Origin: Yersinia kristensenii
Lineage (GTDB): Bacteria > Pseudomonadota > Gammaproteobacteria > Enterobacterales > Enterobacteriaceae
Length of the DNA: 64,000 bases
Direction of reading: 5' to 3'
Assembly: GCF_900460525.1 (NCBI RefSeq)
Contig: NZ_UHIY01000001.1
Location: forward strand, 1,860,001 to 1,924,000
The position numbers and the translations under genes were made by a program. Each line of letters begins with the position of its first letter. The first letter of the stretch is position 1. The notes beneath the pieces are model-generated. The model saw nothing but the letters and a program-made list of their open reading frames with translations. It ran no database searches and was not told the DNA's origin. Positions 8,501 to 18,280 of the stretch are shown in pieces.

Positions 8501-9523
8501 TTATTTAAGATAAGGTGTTATCAGTGAGACTTGCTGGCAGTCAAAATCGATCATGATTTGGCAGCCTAAAGGCAATGTCAGCATCGGGTGTGTGTGACAA
8601 CAGTCGAACCCATTCACTATTGGTAATGTTTTGGTTCCTAATACTTCCTTTAATACATCATAGGGGGTACGGCCACTTCCAGCATCGTCGAAGCCCTCAT
8701 GTTTACCTAAAATAATGGCAGCAACACGATCAAATATGCCATTTAATGCCAACATCGCGAATGAACGTTCTACAGTCGCGATATCTTTAAGGCTGTCTTC
8801 AATAAAAATAATATCGCCGGCCATAATCTCAGGCATATACACACTCCCCCATATGCCCGATAGCGTATTAAGATTTCCACCAATAACCCGTCCGGATACG
8901 CTGTTGCTACCGATAAATTGGCAATTATTGTTGTAAAGTGTTTTAGGCCGGATCGGTTGTTGATCGTTCCAGTTGATGCGTTCATCACTCCAATAGCTCG
9001 GTAATGGGTAAGAATAAGGTAATGGAGGTTGTTCAATCAGAATAGCTGCAAGATTATTATATGTTTCATCGACCAGAGGTGGGAACTCACCAAATGAAGG
9101 GATCAATGCTGGCCCATAAAATGTAATAAGACCTGTGCGGGCATAAATTCCCAATAACAAGGCGGTGCTATCTGAATATCCGATGATAATCTTGGGGTTC
9201 GCTTGCAACGCACTATAATCGATATAGGGCAGTAATGAGTTACTGTTATAGCCTCCGATAGTTGACATAATACAATTAACATTAGGATCGCGGATCAATC
9301 TGTTCAGCTCTTCTGCCCGCGCCAAAATAGAACCTGAACGGTAGAAATCCGATTTTCCTGTCAGCATACCGGCCTGTAAATTAAACCCTTTAGCTCTGAG
9401 ATAATCTTGAGCACGATTAAAACGGTGATTCGCGGAGACAGTCGCTGGCGCTGAAGCAGAGAAAAAACCGATTGTGTCACCGATTTTAAGTGCAGGCGGT
9501 AGTAATGGACATGGCGCTGACAT
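8501..9523 (-). CDS. S66 family serine peptidase (LD-carboxypeptidase / MccF-like)
   Basis: A 340-residue cytoplasmic peptidase of family S66 with no signal peptide. The family contains murein tetrapeptide LD-carboxypeptidases (LdcA, about 305 residues) and the microcin C7 immunity protein MccF (about 344). The nucleophile sits in IIIGYSDSTALL (Ser117), the Glu in IIFIEDSLKD (Glu242) and the His in GFDCCHTHP (His310). These positions are each one lower than the published MccF triad (Ser118, Glu243, His311), so length and numbering favour the MccF branch. The ATG follows AAGAGGT. Being convergent with the MurNAc locus suggests a role in trimming imported or recycled peptides, but detoxifying a peptide-nucleotide compound is an open alternative. 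Confidence 0.8.
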   Translation of the reverse strand: MSAPCPLLPPALKIGDTIGFFSASAPATVSANHRFNRAQDYLRAKGFNLQAGMLTGKSDFYRSGSILARAEELNRLIRDPNVNCIMSTIGGYNSNSLLPYIDYSALQANPKIIIGYSDSTALLLGIYARTGLITFYGPALIPSFGEFPPLVDETYNNLAAILIEQPPLPYSYPLPSYWSDERINWNDQQPIRPKTLYNNNCQFIGSNSVSGRVIGGNLNTLSGIWGSVYMPEIMAGDIIFIEDSLKDIATVERSFAMLALNGIFDRVAAIILGKHEGFDDAGSGRTPYDVLKEVLGTKTLPIVNGFDCCHTHPMLTLPLGCQIMIDFDCQQVSLITPYLK

Positions 9524-9544
9524 CTGGTTACCTCTTAAATCTGA

Positions 9545-9901
9545 ATAGCAAAAGCCACTCTGGCACGATCGCGGTTACGGATATGGGCGTCGCTGGCTAA
9601 AGATAATCCACAGGTATTGATGCCTGAGTATGAAGAAAGTGTAGGGCATATGTTGGCAATGACGGACAGATTGTCTGGCAATGAAATAGGTGATCTTGAT
9701 AAATACGCTGCGGTGATTTTTTCCTTATCAAGGAAGAGCGAACTTCCTTATCACTTGCTACTGGGCAGCGATGCGTTATTTGCGGTGAAAATGGTTGAAG
9801 CGGCGCGCAGTAAAGTCGAGTATGAGTGGGAAAATATCAGCAAATCAACAGACCGTGAAAATGCGGATCTGTCATTTTTGAAAAACCTTTCTCTGGATTA
9901 A
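9545..9901 (+). pseudogene. Remnant of a short-chain dehydrogenase/reductase (C-terminal end)
   Basis: The open frame from 9545 to the TAA at 9901 resembles only the last quarter of SDR-family oxidoreductases: MPEYEESVGHMLAMTDRLSG followed by GDLDKYAAVIFSLS and PYHLLLGSDALFAVKM. The Rossmann glycine-rich motif and the YxxxK catalytic residues are absent, and a stop at 9542 closes the frame upstream. It has no good start signal. I read it as a 5'-truncated, non-functional gene fragment. The homology before about 9600 is uncertain. Confidence 0.65.
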
Positions 9902-9995
9902 CATTTTTAGATAGCTGTTTAGGATCAGGAAAGACAGCACAGAATCTAATGGGAGAACAATTCTGTCGCCTTTTTGCCGCCAATAACTTTCAGAT

Positions 9996-10025
9996 ACAAA
10001 AAAGCCACTCGTTTAAAAGTGGCTT
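9996..10025 (-). terminator. Probable terminator downstream of the tRNA gene
   Basis: AAGCCACT at 10002-10009 pairs with AGTGGCTT at 10018-10025. Read on the minus strand, the stem is followed by a run of T (the AAAAAA just before 10002). It lies 27 bases beyond the 3' end of the tRNA. Confidence 0.6.
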
Positions 10026-10051
10026 AATGTACTGATTTAACAGCTAAAATT

Positions 10052-10128
10052 TGGTGGCCCCTACTGGACTTGAACCAGTGACCAAGCGATTATGAGTCGC
10101 GTGCTCTAACCAACTGAGCTAAGGGGCC
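10052..10128 (-). tRNA. ileX: tRNA-Ile with CAU anticodon (tRNA-Ile2, ileX type)
   Basis: On the minus strand the 5' GGCCCCT pairs with the 3' AGGGGCC, followed by discriminator A and an encoded CCA. The D-arm has AGCTCAGTTGG, the anticodon loop is CTCATAA (anticodon CAT) and the T-arm contains GGTTCAAGTCC. The T-loop and stems match E. coli ileX, which reads AUA after lysidine modification of C34, and ileX likewise lies next to rpoD in E. coli. Automatic annotation may call it tRNA-Met because of the CAT. Confidence 0.95.
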
Positions 10129-10283
10129 AGACTTGGGCGCTGATTATACGGTAGTTTTTATCCTGCGGTCTAGAGCTGAAGAGTTAGATGGGTGTTTTCT
10201 GCGCAAATTTAAGGTTTTTTACGGACATAGCAGAGAAGAGCACGCCGAAATTAGCTTGATAGTCCAAATTTTAAACAAAAAAG

Positions 10284-10307
10284 AAAACCCCGGCATGCCG
10301 GGGTTTT
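10284..10307 (-). terminator. rpoD terminator
   Basis: AACCCCGGCATGCCGGGGTT is a perfect palindrome that forms a GC-rich stem flanked by A and T runs. It lies 27 bases past the rpoD stop, and on the minus strand the stem is followed by a T-rich run. Confidence 0.85.
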
Positions 10308-10333
10308 TTGGGCTTGTCACTGCAACAGGACTA

Positions 10334-12175
10334 TTAATCGTCCAGGAAGCTGCGCAGCACTTCAGAGCGGCTTGGGTGACGCAATTTACGCAATGCTTTA
10401 GCTTCGATCTGACGGATACGTTCACGGGTGACGTCGAACTGTTTGCCCACTTCTTCCAGAGTGTGGTCAGTGTTCATATCGATACCGAAACGCATACGCA
10501 GAACTTTCGCCTCACGCGCTGTCAGGCCAGCTAACACATCGTGAGTGGCAGAGCGCAGGCTCTCAGAGGTTGCAGAGTCCAGCGGCAGCTCCAGAGTGGT
10601 ATCTTCAATGAAATCACCCAGATGTGAATCTTCATCATCACCGATAGGAGTTTCCATTGAGATTGGCTCTTTCGCAATCTTCAACACTTTACGGATTTTG
10701 TCTTCCGGCATCAGCATGCGTTCAGCCAACTCTTCCGGTGTTGGTTCACGGCCCATCTCTTGCAGCATCTGGCGCGAAATACGGTTGAGTTTGTTAATGG
10801 TCTCAATCATATGCACCGGAATACGAATGGTACGTGCCTGGTCCGCGATAGAGCGGGTGATAGCCTGACGAATCCACCAAGTTGCATAGGTTGAGAACTT
10901 ATAACCACGACGGTATTCGAATTTATCTACTGCCTTCATCAAACCGATGTTACCTTCCTGAATTAAATCAAGGAATTGCAGGCCACGGTTGGTGTATTTT
11001 TTCGCAATAGAGATAACCAGACGCAGGTTAGCCTCGACCATTTCTTTCTTGGCACGACGCGCTTTTGCTTCACCGATAGACATACGGCGGTTGATGTCTT
11101 TCACTTGCTCAATAGTCAGGCCGGTTTCTTCTTCGATCTGACGCAGTTTCTGCAAGCTACGTTGCACATCGTCCGAAACATCTTTCAGTTTTTCAGACCA
11201 AGGTTTGCCCATAGCAACCGCTGCTGCAAACCAGGTATCGCTGGTTTCATTGCTGGCAAACAGGGTAACGAAGTTTTTCTTCGGCATTTTGCACTGCTCA
11301 ACACACAGCTTCATGATGATACGTTCTTGAGTACGAACGCGATCCATCATGGCACGCATGTTGTTGACCAGATAGTCGAACTGCTTCGGTACCAGACGGA
11401 ACTGTTTGAACACTTCAGAAAGATTCAGAATCTCGGCAGCAGCACTGGCGTGGCTACGGCCATTTTTCTTGATTGCCATGCGTGTGTTTTCATACTGTTC
11501 ACGCAATTCGCTGAATTTCTGGCGTGCCAGCTCTGGATCGATGCTGTTGTCGTCTTCTTCTTCTTCTTCGTCTTCATCTTCTTTGTCGTCGTCGTCATCC
11601 CTTTCTTCAGTGGATAATTCAGAACCAACGTGAGTCGCCGTCGGCGCAATATCTTCTTCAGCATTGGGATCGACAAAGCCGTTGATTAGGTCGGATAAAC
11701 GGGCTTCACCCGCTTCGACGCGATCATATTGTTCCAACAGATAAGTAATCGCTTCAGGGTATTCAGCAACAGAACACTGCACCTGATTGATACCGTCTTC
11801 GATACGTTTGGCGATATCAATCTCGCCTTCACGCGTCAATAGCTCAACGGTACCCATTTCGCGCATGTACATGCGCACCGGGTCGGTAGTACGCCCGATT
11901 TCGGATTCAACACTGGACAACACCTGTGCAGCAGCTTCAGCTGCGTCATCGTCGGTATCAGTGGTGTTCTCGGCCAGCATTAAATCATCAGCATCAGGGG
12001 CTTCTTCCAGCACCTGTATGCCCATGTCATTAATCATCTGGATGATGTCTTCGATCTGATCGGAATCGACGATATCTTCCGGCAGATGGTCATTGACCTC
12101 AGCATAGGTCAGATAGCCTTGCTCCTTACCACGGGTGACAAGTAGCTTCAGCTGTGACTGCGGGTTTTGCTCCAT
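10334..12175 (-). CDS. rpoD: RNA polymerase sigma factor RpoD (sigma-70)
   Basis: Primary sigma factor of 613 residues, the same length as in E. coli, starting at the ATG of [16 protein letters not shown]; the upstream in-frame extension is not coding. Regions are in order: region 1.1 (1-80), region 1.2 with [20 protein letters not shown], a non-conserved acidic insert around residues 185-210 built of Asp/Glu runs, region 2 ([17 protein letters not shown]), region 3 and the region 4.2 helix-turn-helix ([20 protein letters not shown]). It is the last gene of the macromolecular synthesis operon rpsU-dnaG-rpoD. Confidence 0.98.
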   Translation of the reverse strand: MEQNPQSQLKLLVTRGKEQGYLTYAEVNDHLPEDIVDSDQIEDIIQMINDMGIQVLEEAPDADDLMLAENTTDTDDDAAEAAAQVLSSVESEIGRTTDPVRMYMREMGTVELLTREGEIDIAKRIEDGINQVQCSVAEYPEAITYLLEQYDRVEAGEARLSDLINGFVDPNAEEDIAPTATHVGSELSTEERDDDDDKEDEDEEEEEDDNSIDPELARQKFSELREQYENTRMAIKKNGRSHASAAAEILNLSEVFKQFRLVPKQFDYLVNNMRAMMDRVRTQERIIMKLCVEQCKMPKKNFVTLFASNETSDTWFAAAVAMGKPWSEKLKDVSDDVQRSLQKLRQIEEETGLTIEQVKDINRRMSIGEAKARRAKKEMVEANLRLVISIAKKYTNRGLQFLDLIQEGNIGLMKAVDKFEYRRGYKFSTYATWWIRQAITRSIADQARTIRIPVHMIETINKLNRISRQMLQEMGREPTPEELAERMLMPEDKIRKVLKIAKEPISMETPIGDDEDSHLGDFIEDTTLELPLDSATSESLRSATHDVLAGLTAREAKVLRMRFGIDMNTDHTLEEVGKQFDVTRERIRQIEAKALRKLRHPSRSEVLRSFLDD

Positions 12176-12284
12176 AAGACGGTATCCACACTTCAGAGTA
12201 TTTGGGTTGGTGTCGGTCGGCGAAACCGCCAACAATAGCATTTGGGGCTTTTTTTTGTCGCCGTGGCCCGCTATGACGGCATAT

Positions 12285-12304
12285 TGTGGGGATTTGCCCC
12301 CACA
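12285..12304 (-). terminator. Hairpin between dnaG and rpoD
   Basis: TGTGGGG and CCCCACA form a 7-bp stem with a 6-base loop, 28 bases past the dnaG stop. On the minus strand a T-rich run does not follow directly. In E. coli this gap carries an attenuating terminator and an mRNA processing site; the same role here is inferred from position. Confidence 0.5.
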
Positions 12305-12332
12305 TTTATCGGCAATTAAGCCGTTAGGTAAT

Positions 12333-14081
12333 TCATTTTTTTCTGGCTAATGCCAGATTCAAAGACCAAAGTTCTTTACGTTCTTCGGCGTTTAATCCAT
12401 GTGTACGATCACGCGCTATGAGTGTTTCCTGGCGTTGCTCCAATATGGAGTCATACAGGCTGGTTAGCGTGTCGACAAAAGTCTGTTCAACCATATCCTC
12501 AACAATCATGTGGTTCCATGTTGCGAGAGTTTCAAGCTGTTGGCTGAATTTATTATCACGATACAGTTCTAATAACTGCCCGGTTGTCAGCCCTGGTTGA
12601 GCCAAACAGGTTTCAACCAATTCTATAAATAACGGTAAACCCGCTAACTTAGCTTGCTCTACGCCCTGTAATGACGGGATGAGTGTTGCGAGTTGCGGAT
12701 TTTGAACCAGTAGCCCTATAAGTATACGCATGGTTGTGCGTTTTAGCTGGGGCGGCTGATAGCTATTTGTATTTTCAGCCAGTTTCGGCATCAGCTTGTC
12801 TAATTGGCTGTCATCAAGCAGGCCCAACTTATTACCGAGCTGCTGGCGGAGGTAAAGCCGTAAGGTTTCACCGGGTACCTGGCTGATTAAAGGAAGTGCC
12901 AGAGTGCTTAATTTAGCTCGCCCGTCTGGGCTGCTCAAATCCACTTGTGGCATCAATGTTTCGAACAAGAAAGTTGAGAGTGGCTGCGCCTCCTCCATCC
13001 GTTGTTCGAATGCATCTTTCCCTTCTTTACGCACCAGAGTATCTGGGTCCTCACCATCAGGCAAAAACATAAAGCGTAGCTGACGCCCATCATTTAGATA
13101 GGGCAGCGCCGTTTCTAATGCACGCCAGGCCGCATCTCTACCTGCACGATCGCCGTCATAACAACAAATTACGTTATCTGTAGCGCGGAATAATAATTGA
13201 ATATGTTCCGCAGTCGTCGCTGTGCCAAGTGAAGCAACGGCATAATCAATACCAAATTGCGCCAGTGCCACCACATCCATATAACCCTCGACCACAAGTA
13301 GCCGTGTTGGGTTAGGGTGATTCACTTGCGCTTCATACAAGCCGTATAACTGGCGGCCCTTATGAAAAATTTCGGTTTCCGGGGAGTTGAGGTATTTCGG
13401 CACTCCGTCACCCAGAATTCGCCCACCAAAAGCGATTACTCGCCCGCGTTTATCACGGATGGGGAACATGACGCGCTCACGAAAACGATCGTAAGTCCGC
13501 CCTGTATCATTAGTCACCAGCATTCCGGCATCGTTCAGCGCGGTGCGGCTTTCACCATCGCGCCCAAAACGTTTTAAAGCATTGTCCCAACCTGGAGGGG
13601 CAAAACCTATTGCGAAATGTTGGATGATTTCTTCACTCAAGCCGCGACGTTTAAGGTATTCGCGCGCCTGATTAGCGGTCTGGCCCTTGAGTGACTGTTG
13701 ATAGAAGGCGCTCAGGCTTTCCATCAGTTGATAAAGACTTTGCCGTTGATGACGTTCAATCTGGGTGGTGCCGGTTCCTGCCTCGTAAGGCACTTCCAGC
13801 CCATGCATTGTGGCTAATTCTTCGATACTTTCGACAAACTCAAGTCTGTCGTAATTCATCAAGAAATCAACAGCATTACCATGTGCACCACAGCCGAAAC
13901 AGTGATAAAACTGTTTTTCGCCGTTAACGGTGAATGAGGGTGTTTTCTCATGATGGAACGGACAGCACGCATGATAATTTTTGCCTTGCTTCTTCAGCTT
14001 TACCCGAGCATCGATAAGATCGACGATGTCAGTGCGAGCCAGCAAGTCATTGATAAATACACGTGGAATTCGTCCGGCCAT
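12333..14081 (-). CDS. dnaG: DNA primase DnaG
   Basis: Makes RNA primers at the replication fork. It has 582 residues, as expected. The N-terminal CHC2 zinc-binding domain shows [12 protein letters not shown] and [11 protein letters not shown] (Cys40, His43, Cys61, Cys64). The RNA polymerase core follows with its TOPRIM motifs [11 protein letters not shown] and [12 protein letters not shown]. The C-terminal part (about 435-582) is the DnaB-binding domain. It is the middle gene of the rpsU-dnaG-rpoD operon. Confidence 0.98.
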   Translation of the reverse strand: MAGRIPRVFINDLLARTDIVDLIDARVKLKKQGKNYHACCPFHHEKTPSFTVNGEKQFYHCFGCGAHGNAVDFLMNYDRLEFVESIEELATMHGLEVPYEAGTGTTQIERHQRQSLYQLMESLSAFYQQSLKGQTANQAREYLKRRGLSEEIIQHFAIGFAPPGWDNALKRFGRDGESRTALNDAGMLVTNDTGRTYDRFRERVMFPIRDKRGRVIAFGGRILGDGVPKYLNSPETEIFHKGRQLYGLYEAQVNHPNPTRLLVVEGYMDVVALAQFGIDYAVASLGTATTAEHIQLLFRATDNVICCYDGDRAGRDAAWRALETALPYLNDGRQLRFMFLPDGEDPDTLVRKEGKDAFEQRMEEAQPLSTFLFETLMPQVDLSSPDGRAKLSTLALPLISQVPGETLRLYLRQQLGNKLGLLDDSQLDKLMPKLAENTNSYQPPQLKRTTMRILIGLLVQNPQLATLIPSLQGVEQAKLAGLPLFIELVETCLAQPGLTTGQLLELYRDNKFSQQLETLATWNHMIVEDMVEQTFVDTLTSLYDSILEQRQETLIARDRTHGLNAEERKELWSLNLALARKK

Positions 14082-14217
14082 AAGCCCCTATTCGGTCAGT
14101 CCATAAACGAGAACAAGCCGCGCATTCCTTTCGGAAGGCACGGCCTTCGTATGCAACTACTCGATCTGCGCGTTCTTAGAACATAAAAAACTACGCTGTG
14201 GGGTTACCCCCGAAGAA

Positions 14218-14806
<589 letters not shown>

Positions 14807-15820
14807 ATGCGAGTTTTGGGTATAGAAACGTCCTGCGATGAAACCGGAATTGCAGTGTATGACGATGAAACCGGTCTGTTAGCTAACCAATTGTACAGTC
14901 AAGTTAAATTGCATGCTGATTATGGCGGCGTTGTGCCTGAGCTGGCTTCCCGTGATCATGTGCGCAAAACAGTGCCATTGATTCAGGCTGCATTGAAAGA
15001 AGCCAATTTGAGCGCCAAAGACATTGATGGTGTGGCGTATACCGCAGGCCCAGGATTGGTCGGTGCATTGTTGGTCGGTGCCACTATAGGCCGGGCATTA
15101 GCTTTTGCCTGGGGTGTTCCCGCCGTGCCGGTTCATCATATGGAAGGCCACTTATTGGCACCTATGTTGGAAGATAACGCACCGGAATTCCCGTTTGTTG
15201 CACTTCTTGTCTCCGGCGGTCACACGCAATTAATTAGCGTGACCGGCATTGGCGAATATCTGTTATTGGGCGAATCTGTCGATGATGCGGCGGGTGAAGC
15301 CTTTGATAAAACAGCTAAATTACTCGGACTGGATTACCCTGGTGGGCCAATGTTGTCGCGTATGGCACAGCTTGGCACCGCAGGGCGCTTTACTTTCCCG
15401 CGGCCAATGACTGACCGCCCAGGGCTGGATTTTAGTTTTTCCGGCCTGAAAACCTTCGCTGCGAACACTGTTCGTTCCAATGGCGATGATGACCAGACTC
15501 GTGCCGATATTGCGCGTGCTTTTGAAGATGCAGTCGTTGATACACTGGCAATCAAATCAAAACGCGCACTGGATCAAACCGGCTTTAAACGCTTAGTGAT
15601 TGCTGGTGGTGTGAGTGCTAACCGTACTTTACGCAGCAAATTGGCCGAAATGATGCAAAAGCGTGGCGGTGAAGTGTTCTACGCCCGCCCAGAATTTTGC
15701 ACCGATAATGGCGCGATGATCGCCTATGCTGGGTTGATCCGGTTGAAAAGTGGTGTGAATAGTGAATTGAGTGTGTCGGTGCGGCCGCGCTGGCCGTTGG
15801 CAGAATTGCCGAAAGTCTGA
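14807..15820 (+). CDS. tsaD: tRNA N6-threonylcarbamoyladenosine synthase catalytic subunit TsaD
   Basis: Transfers the threonylcarbamoyl group to A37 of ANN-decoding tRNAs, working with TsaB and TsaE. It has 337 residues from the ATG of [14 protein letters not shown]; five extra upstream codons are not counted because family members start here. ASKHA-fold motifs are present, together with the metal-binding [10 protein letters not shown] (HxxxH) and the late [13 protein letters not shown] with the third metal ligand Asp. It is divergent from rpsU, as in other enterobacteria. Confidence 0.97.
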   Translation: MRVLGIETSCDETGIAVYDDETGLLANQLYSQVKLHADYGGVVPELASRDHVRKTVPLIQAALKEANLSAKDIDGVAYTAGPGLVGALLVGATIGRALAFAWGVPAVPVHHMEGHLLAPMLEDNAPEFPFVALLVSGGHTQLISVTGIGEYLLLGESVDDAAGEAFDKTAKLLGLDYPGGPMLSRMAQLGTAGRFTFPRPMTDRPGLDFSFSGLKTFAANTVRSNGDDDQTRADIARAFEDAVVDTLAIKSKRALDQTGFKRLVIAGGVSANRTLRSKLAEMMQKRGGEVFYARPEFCTDNGAMIAYAGLIRLKSGVNSELSVSVRPRWPLAELPKV

Positions 15821-15823
15821 TCA

Positions 15824-16074
15824 GAAAGTCTGAGTGGGGCTGTGGCTGTGTTGCCGCGTCATCTCGCGATGCTCACATACTGATGTATGCTCCGCTCTCT
15901 CAATTCCTTGCGCCTTGCCTCGCTTCCGCTCAGTCATTCTTTATTGATGTCGAAAGTCTGAGTGGGGCTGTGGCTGTGTTGCCGCGTCATCTCGCGATGC
16001 TCACATACTGATGTATGCTCCGCTCTCTCAATTCCTTGCGCCTTGCCTCGCTCCCGCTCAGCCATTCTTTATTG
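15824..16074. repeat. Two tandem copies of a 128-bp repeat between tsaD and plsY
   Basis: Copy 1 begins at 15824 and copy 2 at 15952, both with GAAAGTCTGAGTGGGGCTG. Over about 121 aligned bases I count two differences. Each copy contains the short palindrome CATACTGATGTATG. A stub of the start (GAAAGTCTGA) also occurs at 15811, at the very end of tsaD. The repeats fill the gap between two convergent genes and have no coding potential I would trust. Confidence 0.9.
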
Positions 16075-16089
16075 GGCGGGAGAGGTAAA

Positions 16090-16740
16090 CTAATCTTCTT
16101 TCTCTTCCAATTCTGCGGCTTCTTCAGCGGGCGTTTTTTGTTTTTTCTTTCTGAGTTTATCCCAAATCTTACTTTCTTTGCCGCGCCATAAACGTTGGAT
16201 ATTGTCATGATGGCGCATCAGAATTAGGCAGGAAAGCATGGCGACCGGGAAGGTGAATTGTGGTTTGAACCACCAGACGTAAAATGGTGCGATCAAGGCG
16301 CTGATAATTGCACCTAAAGATGAATAGCCGCTGAGTAAAACCGTCAGCAGCCAAGTGCCGGTCATTAGGCCAGTGAGATCCCAGCCAATGGGGGCGATGG
16401 CGCCAAATGCCGTGGCGACGCCTTTGCCACCTTTAAAGTGGAAAAATACCGGATAAATGTGGCCAAGACAGGCTGCAATCGCGGTAAGACCCAGATACAG
16501 TGGCGAAACGTGCAGCAGATAAGCTATCCAAACGGGCAACATGCCTTTCAGCACGTCGAAAATCAATACTGTGGCGGCGGCGGTGCGGCCACCGATGCGC
16601 AGCACGTTGGTGGCACCGGGATTACCGGAGCCATGTTCACGCGGATCTGGTAGCTTGGCAACCCGGCACACCAGAACAGCGCTGGAAATAGAGCCACACA
16701 AATACGCGAAGATAATCATGCCAAGCGCGATAGCACTCAT
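16090..16740 (-). CDS. plsY: Glycerol-3-phosphate acyltransferase PlsY
   Basis: Membrane enzyme that acylates glycerol-3-phosphate from acyl-phosphate. The start is the ATG of [16 protein letters not shown] (216 residues); a further 30 in-frame codons upstream overlap the folB side and are not typical. The active-site loops [12 protein letters not shown] and [12 protein letters not shown] are present among five to six hydrophobic segments. The C-terminal tail is highly charged ([20 protein letters not shown]). It is divergent from folB, as in E. coli. Confidence 0.95.
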   Translation of the reverse strand: MSAIALGMIIFAYLCGSISSAVLVCRVAKLPDPREHGSGNPGATNVLRIGGRTAAATVLIFDVLKGMLPVWIAYLLHVSPLYLGLTAIAACLGHIYPVFFHFKGGKGVATAFGAIAPIGWDLTGLMTGTWLLTVLLSGYSSLGAIISALIAPFYVWWFKPQFTFPVAMLSCLILMRHHDNIQRLWRGKESKIWDKLRKKKQKTPAEEAAELEEKED

Positions 16741-16847
16741 AACACCGCCCTGTTGAATAATGGTCGTTTTAATCGCAACATCAGTGGATAATACGCATAT
16801 TCGGCTGGAAGTGGTATCCGGCAGGCACAAAAACAGAGAATGACGTG

Positions 16848-17207
16848 ATGGACATCGTATTTATTGAGGAACTCAGTGTCATAACCACCATCGGTGTTTA
16901 TGACTGGGAACAGACTATTCAACAGAAGTTGGTGTTCGATATCGAAATGGGTTGGGATAACCGTAAAGCCGCTGCCAGTGATGATGTAAATGATTGTCTG
17001 AGCTACGCAGATATTAGTGACGCCGTTATCAAACACGTAGAATCTCAGCGTTTTGCGCTGGTCGAGCGGGTCGCTGAAGAGATTGCCGAGCTATTGTTAC
17101 AGCAGTTTAAGTCACCTTGGGTGCGGATTAAGGTGAGTAAACCGGGGGCGGTCGCTCAGGCGCGCAATGTCGGTGTGGTGATTGAGCGCGGTCAGCGACC
17201 TCACTGA
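16848..17207 (+). CDS. folB: Dihydroneopterin aldolase FolB
   Basis: A 119-residue enzyme of folate synthesis that splits 7,8-dihydroneopterin into 6-hydroxymethyl-dihydropterin and glycolaldehyde. It starts [20 protein letters not shown], almost as in E. coli, so I use the ATG at 16848 rather than the GTG one codon before it. Conserved CLSYADI and [11 protein letters not shown] (catalytic Lys) are present. Confidence 0.96.
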   Translation: MDIVFIEELSVITTIGVYDWEQTIQQKLVFDIEMGWDNRKAAASDDVNDCLSYADISDAVIKHVESQRFALVERVAEEIAELLLQQFKSPWVRIKVSKPGAVAQARNVGVVIERGQRPH

Positions 17208-17386
17208 TTTTTATTACGCCACGACATAAAAATGCAACGCTATATAGATAATGTGGTCTGAATTATTGATTAACGTAATATTTTTTACATACTGAAATTG
17301 AACGGCATGATTTTGTTAACGGCCAATATAATTTTTCACATTGCCGTTTTTTGTGGATTTCTATTACAGGGCATTGGGTATCGTAG

Positions 17387-18205
17387 ATGACGGATATGTA
17401 TTCGCTGTTTGTAGCTTTTGTTTTGGGCGTGGTTGAAGGGCTGACTGAGTTCCTGCCGGTTTCATCTACTGGGCATATGATTATTGTTGGTGAGCTATTG
17501 GGCTTTACTGGCGACAAAGCAAAAACCTTTGAAGTCATTATTCAGTTAGGGTCGATTTTGGCCGTGGTGGTGGTGTTCTGGCGGCGCTTATTCGGGCTTA
17601 TTGGTATCCATTTTGGCAAAGTGCCTCATGAGGGTAAAACCAGCGGGCACTTAACATTGGGCCATATTTTACTGGCGATGATCCCTGCGGTCGGTTTGGG
17701 ATTGGCTTTCCACGACGTCATTAAATCGTTATTTAATCCGCAAAGTGTCATGTACGCATTGGTCGCTGGCGGTTTGCTCTTACTGGCCGCAGAGTGGTTT
17801 AAACCTAAAAATCCTAAGGCCATTGGGCTGGATGATATTACCTATCGCCAAGCCTTTGCTATTGGTTGTTTTCAGTGTTTGGCATTATGGCCAGGTTTCT
17901 CGCGATCCGGTGCAACAATTTCAGGCGGGATGTTAGTCGGTGTGAACCGCTATGCGGCCTCTGAATTTTCCTTTATTTTGGCCGTTCCGATGATGCTTGG
18001 GGCCAGCGCTTTAGATTTGTATAAAAGCCTACATTTCCTGAGCTGGGGCGATTTACCGATGTTTGCCGTCGGGTTTATTACTGCATTTATCGTCGCACTG
18101 ATTGCCATCAAAACCTTCCTGTCACTGATTAAACGTATCTCTTTCGTGCCTTTTGCGATTTATCGCTTTATTGTCGCGGCAGCGGTCTACTGGGTCTTTA
18201 TGTAA
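17387..18205 (+). CDS. uppP: Undecaprenyl-diphosphate phosphatase UppP (BacA)
   Basis: A 272-residue polytopic membrane enzyme that dephosphorylates undecaprenyl pyrophosphate, so that lipid carrier becomes available again for peptidoglycan and O-antigen synthesis. The two signature segments are [16 protein letters not shown] (residues about 17-32) and [14 protein letters not shown] (about 170-183). About eight hydrophobic segments are visible. Loss usually raises bacitracin sensitivity. It is followed by a strong terminator. Confidence 0.97.
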   Translation: MTDMYSLFVAFVLGVVEGLTEFLPVSSTGHMIIVGELLGFTGDKAKTFEVIIQLGSILAVVVVFWRRLFGLIGIHFGKVPHEGKTSGHLTLGHILLAMIPAVGLGLAFHDVIKSLFNPQSVMYALVAGGLLLLAAEWFKPKNPKAIGLDDITYRQAFAIGCFQCLALWPGFSRSGATISGGMLVGVNRYAASEFSFILAVPMMLGASALDLYKSLHFLSWGDLPMFAVGFITAFIVALIAIKTFLSLIKRISFVPFAIYRFIVAAAVYWVFM

Positions 18206-18230
18206 CAGTGTTCTGGTCTGTAAACGAAAA

Positions 18231-18256
18231 AAAAGCCCTGAATAATCAGGGCTTTT
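18231..18256. terminator. Bidirectional terminator between uppP and cca
   Basis: AAAAGCCCTGA and TCAGGGCTTTT form an 11-bp stem with a 4-base loop, with A and T runs on the two sides. It can end transcription of both convergent genes. Confidence 0.9.
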
Positions 18257-18280
18257 TTTGTTTTATAGCGCGAGAATGAT

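Noticed and set aside
9902..10051. Direct repeat of the tRNA-Ile 3' end that would mark an island attachment site
   Set aside because: Looked for the CCA-proximal GGGGCC string flanking the accessory region and found no convincing second copy in the window.
10976..11617. Long open frame of 213 codons on the plus strand opposite rpoD, rich in Phe and Val
   Set aside because: It is the antisense of the rpoD acidic tract and conserved regions; sigma-70 homology on the minus strand is unambiguous and this frame has no family resemblance.
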